Below, one piece after another: positions 34,437-43,182 of a stretch of DNA of 64,000 bases (its first letter is position 1; every line of letters begins with the position of its first letter). Origin of the DNA: Hymenobacter sp. HSC-4F20 (lineage in GTDB: Bacteria > Bacteroidota > Bacteroidia > Cytophagales > Hymenobacteraceae). The translations under genes and the position numbers were made by a program. The stretch lies in the NCBI RefSeq assembly GCF_019599275.1, contig NZ_JAHZTD010000001.1:1860001-1924000 (forward strand), written 5' to 3'. The notes under the pieces were generated by a model. It was not told the DNA's origin and ran no database searches. It worked only from the letters and a program-made list of their open reading frames with translations.

Positions 34437-36092
34437 TTATCTGTAACCAGGGTTTTGGGTGAAGTCGCCCTTGTTGGAAACCGCATCGAGCTGACGCTGC
34501 GGAATGGGCCGCACCAGGTGGAACTCCTGAATGCTGGCCCCCGCATCGGGGTTGTACTTCTTCACGCGCTCCAGCAGCTTGCCGGTGCGCTTGAGGTCAA
34601 ACCAGCGCAGCTGCTCGCCGCCCAGCTCCCTACCCCGCTCATCCAGGATAAAGTCCAGGGTTACGTCGGCGGGCTTGATGAGCATGTCAGTTTCCTTGCC
34701 CGGCAGGGCCGCGCGGCGGCGCACCACGTTAATCAAGTCGGCGGCTTTGGTGGCGTTGCCGGCCTTGAACTCGGCTTCGGCAGCCATCAGGTACACATCA
34801 GCCAGACGAATTACGTAGGCGTCGCGGGCACTTTGTTCCTCGGCAATGGTAGGGCGCGTGGGGTCCATGAATTTCTTCATGGTCATGTAGTGAATTCGGT
34901 CCCCGCTGATGGTGCCGTTGGGTCGGTACACGGCGCTCTGGTCCCAGATGCGGTACTTCTTCTGGGCCTTGGTAGCCTCCGGGATGATGTACTTGCTGGC
35001 TACCACAGCCGTATCGCCGACGGCAATGCCGGGCACGGCGCGGTTGGCCAGCCACACCGTCTGAAAGGTAGCAGCGTAGCGCGAGTCAATCTTCTCGTTG
35101 AACAGGTTCAGGTAGAAGAGTGAGGGCATGAAGCGGTTGAACGGCCGGCCGTAGGCAATGTCGCGGATGACGCCGGGCTGGTCGTCGTACTTCATCAGGA
35201 ACAGCAGGTGGCCGTTGTTGCCGCCCCGGGGGTGGCCGTCGGGGTAAAGCGTGGCATCTACCCTATCGTTCAGGCTCAGGTCCTTGGAGTAGTTCACGGC
35301 CCAGAGAATTTCCTTGTTCTCCAGGTTGGTCATCGACCACAAATCGGCAAAGCGGGGCTGCAGGGCGTAGCCGTAGCTGCTGATGACTTTCTGGGCCAGG
35401 TCGGCGGCCTGCCGGTCCTGGCCGCGGGTCAGGTACATCTTGGCCAGGAAGGCTTCGGCGGCGGGCTTAGTCACGCGGCCGTAGTCGGCGGTAGTGGTGG
35501 GCAGATTGGCCACCGCCACGTTCAGATCCTCGAAAATCTGCTTGTAAAAGGTTTCGACGGGGGTACGGTTGGCGGTGTTGGCAATAGACGTTACTTCCTC
35601 GGTAGTGAAGTGCACGCCGCCCCAGGTTTCCACAATCTGCCAGTAGTAGAAGGCCCGCAGGAAACGTAGCTCCCCTTCCCGGGTTTTCTTCAAGGCGTCA
35701 CTCATACCCGAGTTGCCGATGCGCGCAATGCCGGCATTGCACACGTTCACGGCCGCATACAGGCGGTTCCAGAGGTCGGTGAGGGCGGCGGAACTACCCT
35801 GCAGGGTGGTGTACTCGGTTAGGTCGGGGTTTACGTCGCCGGCCCCGCGCTGCCAGAGGTCGGTGCCCATTTCCGAGATGCTATAGCCGTTTTCCTTGCC
35901 GTACCACCAGCGGTTGTAGGAGTAGGCGGCATTTACCAGCGTCTCGAAGCCAGCGGGCGTGGTGTACACGGCATCGGCCGTGAGGCCCGAGGGGTTATAT
36001 TCTTCCAGCTGCTTTTCGCAGGCGGGCAGGGCAAGGCTTGCTACCCCGGCGGCCAGCAGCAACTTCAGCGTATGATTCGTGGGGAATTTCAT
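34437..36092 (-). CDS. susD: SusD/RagB-type glycan-binding lipoprotein (pair 2)
   Basis: A 551-residue lipoprotein with signal and lipobox ending in LPAC (Cys near residue 25), then EKQLEEYNPSG. The SusD core is plain: helices with YSYNRWWYGKENG, LRFLRAFYYWQIVETWGGV, AEAFLAKMYLTRGQDRQ, and the C-terminal VIRLADVYLMAAEAEFKAGN, LDFILDERGRELGGEQLRWFDLKRTG. It partners the SusC encoded 34 bp upstream and would bind a rhamnogalacturonan-type oligosaccharide, judging from the CE12, GH28, GH105 and GH43 enzymes downstream. Confidence 0.96.
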   Translation of the reverse strand: MKFPTNHTLKLLLAAGVASLALPACEKQLEEYNPSGLTADAVYTTPAGFETLVNAAYSYNRWWYGKENGYSISEMGTDLWQRGAGDVNPDLTEYTTLQGSSAALTDLWNRLYAAVNVCNAGIARIGNSGMSDALKKTREGELRFLRAFYYWQIVETWGGVHFTTEEVTSIANTANRTPVETFYKQIFEDLNVAVANLPTTTADYGRVTKPAAEAFLAKMYLTRGQDRQAADLAQKVISSYGYALQPRFADLWSMTNLENKEILWAVNYSKDLSLNDRVDATLYPDGHPRGGNNGHLLFLMKYDDQPGVIRDIAYGRPFNRFMPSLFYLNLFNEKIDSRYAATFQTVWLANRAVPGIAVGDTAVVASKYIIPEATKAQKKYRIWDQSAVYRPNGTISGDRIHYMTMKKFMDPTRPTIAEEQSARDAYVIRLADVYLMAAEAEFKAGNATKAADLINVVRRRAALPGKETDMLIKPADVTLDFILDERGRELGGEQLRWFDLKRTGKLLERVKKYNPDAGASIQEFHLVRPIPQRQLDAVSNKGDFTQNPGYR

Positions 36093-36125
36093 CGTTCTGA
36101 TTAGGCTAAAACTACCGCTACTCGC

Positions 36126-39092
36126 TTAAAAACCCAGGTTGATACCAGCAGTGAGCACCCGCGGAATGGGCGTGGTGATGGCGCCGCCCCGCTCGGGGTC
36201 GTAGTTGTCGATGTGGCTCCAGGTGTAGAGGTTTTTGCCCTGCACGTACACCCGCAGCGACGACATGCGCAAGCGCGAGGCCAGGCCCGCCGGGAACGTG
36301 TAGCCCAGGGTAGCGGCCCGCAACTTGGCATAGGAGCCGTCTTCGTAGAGCAGCGTGGTGCCGTAGAGGGCGTTTTGCAGGGTGCTTTTCGAGAGGCTGG
36401 CGTCGGGACGGGGGTAGTCGTTGGAGGGGTTCTCGGGGGTCCAGTAATTCTGGCGCGAGCTGTTCTCGATGCCCTGGGGGTCGAAGAAGCCGTTGTACTC
36501 GTAGTTGAGCATCTGCCCGATGCGGGCGAAGAATTGCAGCGACAAATCGAAGCCTTTGTAGCTGACATCGGTGTTGAAGGAGCCGCTCCACTTGGGCACC
36601 GTAGAGCCCAGCACTTTCCGGTCCCCGGCTGCCGTAATGGTGTTGCTGCCATCCAGGTCGCGCACCTTAATCTGGCCGGGCTTCTGGCCGTAGGCTTTGG
36701 CGGCATCGGCTTCATTGGTTTGCCAGATGCCTACCTTCTCGTAGTCGTAGAACACGTTCACTGGCGAGCCGATAAACCAGCGGTTCGTCACGTCGTTACC
36801 CGACACGGTAAGGGCCGTAATTTCCTCCTTGTTTTTGAACCAGGTCAGGCCAGCATTCCAGCGGAAATCGTTCTTTTCCAGCACCAGTGCGTTTAGCCCT
36901 ACCTCGATGCCGCGGTTACGGGTTTTGCCGGCGTTTTCGGTTACAATGGAATAGCCGGAGGTAGCGGGCAGCACGCGGTTCAGCAACAGGTCGCTGGTGC
37001 GGGTGTCGTACACGTCCACGGTGCCCGTAAAGCGGTTGTTCAGCAAAGCAAAGTCAAGCCCGAAGTTGAGCGTGTTCGACAGCTCCCAGCCCAGCGCTTT
37101 GTTGCCGATGCGGTTGGCAAAGGTGTAGGCCGGGGTCGACGATTCGCCGAAGGCAAACGGAATGCGCACCAGCAACGACTGCGTGGAATAGGCCGGAATA
37201 TCGTAGTTGCCGGCCCGGCCGTAGCTGGCCCGCAGTTTCAGGTCCGTAATCGGCGTGAGGCCCTTCATGAAGTCTTCCTCGATGATGCGCCAGGCTACGG
37301 CAGCCGAGGGGAAGAAGGCCCACTTGTTGCCGGGAGCCAGCACCGAGGAACCATCGGAGCGCCCCGTGAGCGTGAGCAGGTAGCGGCTCTTGAAGTTGTA
37401 TTGCACCCGGCCCGTGAAGGATATCAGCTTGCTGTTCACGTAGCCGCTGTTGATGCCGACCTGCTGGTTAGCATTGGCCAAGGCGTAGAAGCCCTGGTAA
37501 TCCAACAGCTGGTTGCGGCCCTGGGCGTTGGAGTTCTCGGTGTTGAAGGTAAGTAGAGAGGTAACGCCCGTGGCCGTAATGGCGTGGTTGCCGAACGTCT
37601 TGTTGTAGTTCAGGATGTTCTCCCAGCTCCAGTTGGTAACGAACTCCGTCCCGTAGGCCGACTGCGCCACCGACCCGTTGCGGTCCAGCGTGTTCGAGCC
37701 TTGGTAAATACCTGTGCGGGCACTGGATAAGGTAAGACCGAGGTTGGAGCGCAAATTCAGGCTGGGCAGAATCTGGTAGCTGGCGTAGCCCGTGACAAAG
37801 GTGCGCGTGGTGCGCACGTTGTTCTGGTAATTGCCTTCCTGCTCGTCAATCAGGGGATTGATGAAGTTGCCGGCGTTGGGAAAGACCGACAGTTGCCCGT
37901 TCTCGTCGTAGGGCGTGAGCAAAGGGTTAATCTTGTTAGCCTGGTTGGTAGGGTCGCGGCGGCGGTCCTGGTTGAAGTAGGTGAGCTGGCTTTGCAAGCC
38001 TACCCGCACTTTGCTGTTGATTTCCTGATCAAGGTTGAAGCGGATGGAGTACCGGTTCAAATCGTCCATCCGGAACAGGCCTTGCTCGTTGAAGTAGTCG
38101 AAGGAGGTGTAGAACTTCGTCTTGTCCGAGCCGCCCGAGAGGCCAATCTGGTGCTCCTGCTGCACGCCCTGGCGCAGCAGCATATCCATCCAGTCAGTTC
38201 CCGTACCGTTGGCAATATTCTGAATCTCTAGCGGCGTGAAGATTTTGGAATCGTCGGCGGGGCCGGTCCAGGTGCCGGTGGTGCGGTTGGCTTCACGCTT
38301 CTGGGCTACATAGGCAGCCGCGTCGTTCACGCGGGGGTAATACACAGCATCCGTGATGCCGTAGTAAGAGTTGATGGTCACGCGGGGCTGCCCAGCCGCG
38401 CCCTTCTTGGTCGTGACGATGATTACCCCGTTGGCCCCACGTGAGCCGTAGATGGCCGTGGAGGCCGCATCCTTGAGCACCTCCATGCTCTGGATGTCGT
38501 TGGGGTTGATGTCCTGAATGGAGTTGTACTGCACCCCATCTACAATAAACAGGGGGCCGTTCTGGGCCGTGATGGAGCGATTACCGCGCACGGCAATGTT
38601 CACCCCCGAGCCCGCCGAGCCGCTGCTGCGGGTAATATCTACGCCCGGCAAACGGCCCTGCAGGGTTTCCATTACGTTGGCCGAAGGCACCTTCTTCAGG
38701 TCCTCTTCTTTCACCGATACAATGGAGCCGGTCACGTCGCTCTTCTTCACCTGCCCGTAGCCAATAACTACTACCTCGTCCAGCGCCTTCTCATCCGACT
38801 TCAACGATACTTTCAGCTGGGTTTGTGAGCCGACACTTACCGTTTGAGGCAGGTAGCCAATGTAGCTGAACGTGAGGGCCACATCCCCACCTTCCGGAAC
38901 GCTCAGGGCGAACTTCCCGTCTCCATCCGTGGTAGCGCCAATGGTGGTATTTTTCACTACCACCGTCACCCCGGGCAAGGCTTCACCCGTGGTACCATCG
39001 AGCACTCGTCCCTGAAGCTGGCGGGTTTGCTGCGCCTGGGCAGCCACCGTTGTACCCAGCACCAGGGCACTTACTAGTAAAGCGTTTCTCAT
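36126..39092 (-). CDS. susC: SusC/RagA TonB-dependent outer-membrane transporter (pair 2)
   Basis: A 988-residue transporter; the ATG at 39092 (MRNALLVSALVLGTTVAAQA) opens the signal peptide and is preferred to the frame's ATG at 39173. The regulatory-like domain (LQGRVLDGTTGEALPGVTVV), the SusC motif DEVVVIGYGQVKKSDVTGSI and the plug (GPLFIVDGVQYNSI; ASTAIYGSRGANGVIIVTT) are followed by the barrel ending RVLTAGINLGF. It starts the second pectin operon. The 33-nt putative operator lies 109-141 bp upstream, and AATTCCCCAC stands immediately before the ATG. Confidence 0.97.
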   Translation of the reverse strand: MRNALLVSALVLGTTVAAQAQQTRQLQGRVLDGTTGEALPGVTVVVKNTTIGATTDGDGKFALSVPEGGDVALTFSYIGYLPQTVSVGSQTQLKVSLKSDEKALDEVVVIGYGQVKKSDVTGSIVSVKEEDLKKVPSANVMETLQGRLPGVDITRSSGSAGSGVNIAVRGNRSITAQNGPLFIVDGVQYNSIQDINPNDIQSMEVLKDAASTAIYGSRGANGVIIVTTKKGAAGQPRVTINSYYGITDAVYYPRVNDAAAYVAQKREANRTTGTWTGPADDSKIFTPLEIQNIANGTGTDWMDMLLRQGVQQEHQIGLSGGSDKTKFYTSFDYFNEQGLFRMDDLNRYSIRFNLDQEINSKVRVGLQSQLTYFNQDRRRDPTNQANKINPLLTPYDENGQLSVFPNAGNFINPLIDEQEGNYQNNVRTTRTFVTGYASYQILPSLNLRSNLGLTLSSARTGIYQGSNTLDRNGSVAQSAYGTEFVTNWSWENILNYNKTFGNHAITATGVTSLLTFNTENSNAQGRNQLLDYQGFYALANANQQVGINSGYVNSKLISFTGRVQYNFKSRYLLTLTGRSDGSSVLAPGNKWAFFPSAAVAWRIIEEDFMKGLTPITDLKLRASYGRAGNYDIPAYSTQSLLVRIPFAFGESSTPAYTFANRIGNKALGWELSNTLNFGLDFALLNNRFTGTVDVYDTRTSDLLLNRVLPATSGYSIVTENAGKTRNRGIEVGLNALVLEKNDFRWNAGLTWFKNKEEITALTVSGNDVTNRWFIGSPVNVFYDYEKVGIWQTNEADAAKAYGQKPGQIKVRDLDGSNTITAAGDRKVLGSTVPKWSGSFNTDVSYKGFDLSLQFFARIGQMLNYEYNGFFDPQGIENSSRQNYWTPENPSNDYPRPDASLSKSTLQNALYGTTLLYEDGSYAKLRAATLGYTFPAGLASRLRMSSLRVYVQGKNLYTWSHIDNYDPERGGAITTPIPRVLTAGINLGF

Positions 39093-39200
39093 GGTGGGGA
39101 ATTTTGATTGGTCGAAGAAAGAGCAGCCGGGCGCACCGAAGTAAGCCCTCACTAATGTTAGGCGAATACCCACCGCATTCTACCTAGCAAGGCCCTGATT

Positions 39201-39233
39201 ATTTGCGCAATCGTTGTCGGGAACGTTGCCAAT
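39201..39233 (-). promoter_or_regulatory. Putative LacI-family operator, copy 2
   Basis: This copy differs from 26767-26799 at one base (T for A in ATCGTTG). Both dyads, TTGCGCAA and GGGAACGTTGCC, are intact. It is in the same orientation relative to the downstream gene and at a similar distance (109-141 bp from the susC start, against 122-154 bp from kduD), which points to joint control of the two arms. Confidence 0.72.
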
Positions 39234-39358
39234 GCTGCCTGTCAGGCTTCTTCGTACTCTCTCTAACCCACCTTCCCTACCCCTGCAGCCCACCCCAACC
39301 CGAACGACCAACTCCTGCCGAGGCTGCTAATAATTGCACTTACCGAATATAGACTAGC

Positions 39359-39580
39359 CTACCGCCGCACCAGCCACATGATCAGGCTCAGCAGCAAGCT
39401 CACCAGCAGCATGGACACAATAGGTGCGTAAAACCGGAACCCCGGCCGCTCCACCCGAATATCGCCCGGCAGCCGCCCGAACCAGCCGAGCAGACTACCC
39501 CCTCCCAGCCACACAAACGCCCCGAGGGTCACCAGCACAAGGCCGAGGATAACAATGGTTTTACCGAGTTGTGGGGTCAT
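39359..39580 (-). CDS. DUF2905 family small membrane protein
   Basis: A 73-residue protein with two membrane helices (IVILGLVLVTLGAFVWL and APIVSMLLVSLLLSLIMW) joined by a loop GRLPGDIRVERPGFRFYAP, which is the DUF2905 signature. The ATG at 39580 (MTPQLGKTIV) is chosen; an upstream in-frame ATG at 39610 falls inside the preceding gene. Function unknown. It starts 8 bp after the stop of the secreted protein upstream, so it is probably the last gene of the topB transcript. Confidence 0.85.
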   Translation of the reverse strand: MTPQLGKTIVILGLVLVTLGAFVWLGGGSLLGWFGRLPGDIRVERPGFRFYAPIVSMLLVSLLLSLIMWLVRR

Positions 39581-39588
39581 GGCGGAGA

Positions 39589-40530
39589 CTATTTTTTTGC
39601 AGGCACCCACTCCTGCGTTTTACGCAACGACTCTAATAGTGCGTATAGACGCGTCAGGCCGAACGCCCCTATCCCACCTCTGTCTTCGGCTTGTAAGCGC
39701 CGACCATCAGCATATACCACATGTAGCGTAATATAAGGCACATGGTTGAAACCGATGCGATACTCGCGGCTTAGCTTATCCGGTTGTAAATAGTTTAGCA
39801 ATTGTACCAGTTGCTGTTGCGTAGTGTCAGCAAGCTTGGTTGTCAAGTCTTCGCACTTCTTCTTAGACTCGTCGAGTACTGGGTACTCGCAGGAACGGCA
39901 CCGAGCTCTACCGTGAGGCTCCATCTGAATTTCAATTTCTTCTACATCGTGGTAGGCAAAATGTGAAGTGTACAGAATGCTATCTGGCTGAATGTTGCGC
40001 GTAGGGGCTGGATTATACTCGATCAAGCCCCCAAACCGATAAGTCAACAGAAACTCCTGCCGATCATTCTTGTCTAAAGGCTGCGTAATCAGGAAAGGTT
40101 TATCATAATCGGCGTATGAAATCAAGGCTTGTTGACCCTCATACTTGATGCGAACCACAGGGCAGTACCGGTAAAACTGACGGCTGAACTCTTCCAAAAC
40201 CAGCCTATCTCCCATGTCAAGCACGCAGATTACTTTGCTCTCATTATCGTAATGGGTGCCGGTGATGAGTAGATCTTGTAATCCATTTCCATCGACATCT
40301 GCCTTTTCCCAGGCCCGCACTTTTTCTCGCTGATACAGTTGTTGCACCCGCTTGTCTTCAAAGCGAAGTCGGGAGTCTACCTGAAAATTCTTGTAATCCT
40401 CATCTAGCGACCTTACAACCTGCTGAACTGCGGCGTCAGTAATCAAATTAGCTAACCTCCCTTGTGCCTGAACATTGACAGTTAGTCCTGACAATAGCAA
40501 GAGAATGAATACGATATACGTGTTTAACAT
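39589..40530 (-). CDS. Secreted protein of unknown function, lower GC than neighbours
   Basis: A 313-residue protein with a signal peptide (MLNTYIVFILLLLSGLTVNVQA), start at 40530. A short calcium-binding-like stretch, KADVDGNGLQDLLITG, recalls a single FG-GAP/VCBS-type repeat. The C-terminal half (VEEIEIQMEPHGRAR through ITLHVVYADGRRLQAEDRGG to a final helix LYALLESL) faintly resembles DUF6438 domains of secreted Bacteroidota proteins; this is a weak match by eye. Codon use is visibly more AT-rich than in topB, suggesting a different history. It starts 10 bp after the topB stop. Confidence 0.7.
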   Translation of the reverse strand: MLNTYIVFILLLLSGLTVNVQAQGRLANLITDAAVQQVVRSLDEDYKNFQVDSRLRFEDKRVQQLYQREKVRAWEKADVDGNGLQDLLITGTHYDNESKVICVLDMGDRLVLEEFSRQFYRYCPVVRIKYEGQQALISYADYDKPFLITQPLDKNDRQEFLLTYRFGGLIEYNPAPTRNIQPDSILYTSHFAYHDVEEIEIQMEPHGRARCRSCEYPVLDESKKKCEDLTTKLADTTQQQLVQLLNYLQPDKLSREYRIGFNHVPYITLHVVYADGRRLQAEDRGGIGAFGLTRLYALLESLRKTQEWVPAKK

Positions 40531-40540
40531 ATAGCTAATT

Positions 40541-43075
40541 TTACCCCTTGTTATCAAACACCGGCTCTATCCTACCCTCCGCGCCTACCTGCAGGGCCGC
40601 CTCGTAGCGGTTGCCGGTTTTGGAGGAGATGAAGCCCCGGATGACGCCGGTTTTGCCTTTGCGCAGGAGCTGGTTCATCTGGCTGTCGGTGAGGGTTTTG
40701 CCGCCCCACTCGAAGGGCACGCGGAACTGGCAGTCCTCGCGGAAGCGGGAGCAGCCCCAGGCGCTTTTGCCGCGCAGCATCTGGCCCAGGCGGCAGACGG
40801 GGCACGGAATCTGGCCGGGGTCGGTGGCGGTAGTGGGCTTGCTTTCGGCGGCGCGCACCAACTCCAGGGTGTGCTGGGGCGTGAGTTTGATGGCCGCGCC
40901 GTATTTGTTGCCCGCATCATCCAGAAAGCCCTGCATGACTTGGGTGCGGCCCTTCTTGAGCAAGTCACCGACCTGCTTATCCGTAAGCTTCTTGCCTTCA
41001 TACGAGGTAGGGAGGCGCAACTGGCAGCCTTCGCGCCAGCGCGAGCAGCCGAAAGCGGTTTTACCGCGCAGGACGTGGCCACTCCCGCAGGCCGGGCACG
41101 GACCTAGTGCACCAGGCACAGCCGGGGTAGCCGCAGCAGCGGGCATGGGGCGAGGGCTGGCGGCTTTAGCAGGGGTAGCGATTTCGGCAGAAGTTACCGT
41201 TACGGCGCGGCCCGAGCCGTCTTGCTTTACCTCGTGCACCATTTCGCGCACCAACTGCTTTAGCTCGCCCAGAAACTGTTCCTGGTCCAGCTGGCCGCTT
41301 TCAATCTGGCGCAGCTTCCGCTCCCACTGGCCCGTTAGCTCCGCCGATTTCAGGGTCGGGTTCCGGATCAGGCCGATGAGCTCGACACCCGTAGGCGTAG
41401 GCACGATCTTCTTTTTGTCGCGGCGGATGTAGCCGCGCTTGAAGAGGGTTTCGATGATGGCGGCACGGGTGGAGGGCCTCCCGATGCCGTTTTCCTTCAT
41501 GGCCTGACGCAGTTCTTCGTCGTCTACGTTGCGGCCGGCGGTTTCCATGCCGCGCAGCAGCATAGCCTCCGAATACTCGCGCGGGGGCTGGGTCATCTTC
41601 GAGTCGAGGCGGGGCTTGTGGGGGCCGTTTTCACCTTTCTCGAACGCAGGCAGCACGGTGCTGACTACGTCATCGTCGCCCTCGCCGGCAGCTTTGGGGG
41701 CCGAGGGGGCCTGCTGCTTTTCCGGGTCGCCGTACACCACGCGCCAGCCGGGGTTCAGAATCTGCCGGCCTCGCACCCGGAAGGTGCGGCCCGCGGCTTC
41801 GGCCGCTACGGTTGTGTTTGACACTTCGCAATCGGGGTAGAAAGCGGCCAGGAAACGACGCACGATAATGTCGTAAACGCTGTGCTCGGTGCCGCCTAGG
41901 CCGCTGGCGCTGGCCCCGGTCGGGATGATGGCGTGGTGGTCGGTAACTTTATTGTTATTAAAGACCTTGCCCGACTTCTTGATTTTACCGGCCAGCAGCG
42001 GGGCCGTGAGGCTATTATACGCCCCTAGCCCACGCAGAATACCAGGGATTTTAGGGTACTGGTCATCAGGCAAGAAGGTGGTGTCTACGCGGGGGTAGCT
42101 CACTACTTTCTTTTCATAGAGGGCCTGCACTGTTTTCAGCGTGTCCTCGGCGGAAAGACCCAGCTGGTTGTTGCACTGCACCTGCAGGGAGGTCAAATCA
42201 AACAACGACGGCGGCGTTTCCAGCCCCTTCTTAATTTCAACGTTGGTTACCGTGAGGGGCACGTCCTTAACGGCCGCTAGGGCGGCATCGGCCTCTTCCT
42301 GGGTCACAAAGTAGCCACGGGCTTTCAGGCGGGCCTTTTCGTCGGGCTCGTCGTCCTCCTTGCCTTTCTTCACCACGGCTACGTGGCTGAACATAGTGCC
42401 GCGGTACTCCGTGCGCAGTACCCAGTAAGGCTCGGGGCGGAAGTTCTGGATTTCGTGGTAGCGGTCCACGAGCAGAGCCAGGGTAGGCGTCTGTACTCGC
42501 CCAATGCTGAGCACCTGGCGCTGGCCGGGCGCGTACTTCAGGGTAAACAGGCGGGTAGCATTCAGACCCAGCAGCCAGTCGCCGACGGCGCGGCTTTTGC
42601 CAGCCTGGTAAAGTGAGTCAAACTCCGAGCCGTCGCGCAGGTTCTGGAAGCCCTGGCGGATGGCTTCTTCCGTGAGCGAGGAAATCCAGAGGCGCTTGGT
42701 GGGCTTGCGGTACTTAGCCTCCAGCAGCACCCAGCGCTGAATCACCTCCCCTTCCTGCCCTGCGTCGCCGCAGTTAATAACTTCCTCGGCGCTGGCCAGT
42801 AGGTTTTTGATAACGGTGAACTGGCGCACTACCCCGTCATCGCGACGCATGAGCTTAATGCCGAAGTTCTCGGGCACCATGGGCAAATCATGGATGCTCC
42901 AGCGCTTCCACTCGGGGCGGTAGTCCTCGGGCTCGCGCAGCTGGCAGAAGTGCCCGAACGTCCAGGTGACCTGGTAGCCGTTGCCCTCAAAATAGCCGTC
43001 CATTTTGCGGTTGGCACCCAGCACCTGGGCAATTTCGCGGGCTACGCTGGGCTTTTCGGCAATACAAACTTTCAC
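40541..43075 (-). CDS. topB: DNA topoisomerase III-type (type IA) with C-terminal repeats
   Basis: An 844-residue type IA topoisomerase. The GTG at 43075 gives the standard start MKVCIAEKPSVAREIAQVLG; the ATG at 43132 would add a non-conserved leader. The TOPRIM acidic motif is in NCGDAGQEGEVI, and LSIGRVQTPTLALL and the active-site Tyr in VVSYPRVDTTFLP are present (the usual YPRTDS reads YPRVDT). FMETAGR-type and GIGRPSTRAAIIETL blocks follow. The C-terminus has two copies of a cysteine-containing topoisomerase repeat (CPACGSGHVLRGKTAFGCSR and CPVCRLGQMLRGKSAWGCSR). It would relax or decatenate DNA during replication and recombination. Confidence 0.94.
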   Translation of the reverse strand: MKVCIAEKPSVAREIAQVLGANRKMDGYFEGNGYQVTWTFGHFCQLREPEDYRPEWKRWSIHDLPMVPENFGIKLMRRDDGVVRQFTVIKNLLASAEEVINCGDAGQEGEVIQRWVLLEAKYRKPTKRLWISSLTEEAIRQGFQNLRDGSEFDSLYQAGKSRAVGDWLLGLNATRLFTLKYAPGQRQVLSIGRVQTPTLALLVDRYHEIQNFRPEPYWVLRTEYRGTMFSHVAVVKKGKEDDEPDEKARLKARGYFVTQEEADAALAAVKDVPLTVTNVEIKKGLETPPSLFDLTSLQVQCNNQLGLSAEDTLKTVQALYEKKVVSYPRVDTTFLPDDQYPKIPGILRGLGAYNSLTAPLLAGKIKKSGKVFNNNKVTDHHAIIPTGASASGLGGTEHSVYDIIVRRFLAAFYPDCEVSNTTVAAEAAGRTFRVRGRQILNPGWRVVYGDPEKQQAPSAPKAAGEGDDDVVSTVLPAFEKGENGPHKPRLDSKMTQPPREYSEAMLLRGMETAGRNVDDEELRQAMKENGIGRPSTRAAIIETLFKRGYIRRDKKKIVPTPTGVELIGLIRNPTLKSAELTGQWERKLRQIESGQLDQEQFLGELKQLVREMVHEVKQDGSGRAVTVTSAEIATPAKAASPRPMPAAAATPAVPGALGPCPACGSGHVLRGKTAFGCSRWREGCQLRLPTSYEGKKLTDKQVGDLLKKGRTQVMQGFLDDAGNKYGAAIKLTPQHTLELVRAAESKPTTATDPGQIPCPVCRLGQMLRGKSAWGCSRFREDCQFRVPFEWGGKTLTDSQMNQLLRKGKTGVIRGFISSKTGNRYEAALQVGAEGRIEPVFDNKG

Positions 43076-43182
43076 TACTCGCTGATTCAGATACTGAGGT
43101 AGCCGGCGCAAACGCCAGCAAGGAATCAACAAAGATACGCGGAGAAAAAGTCGGTTTTATGTGCGCAGTGTTGCCTGCTGGC

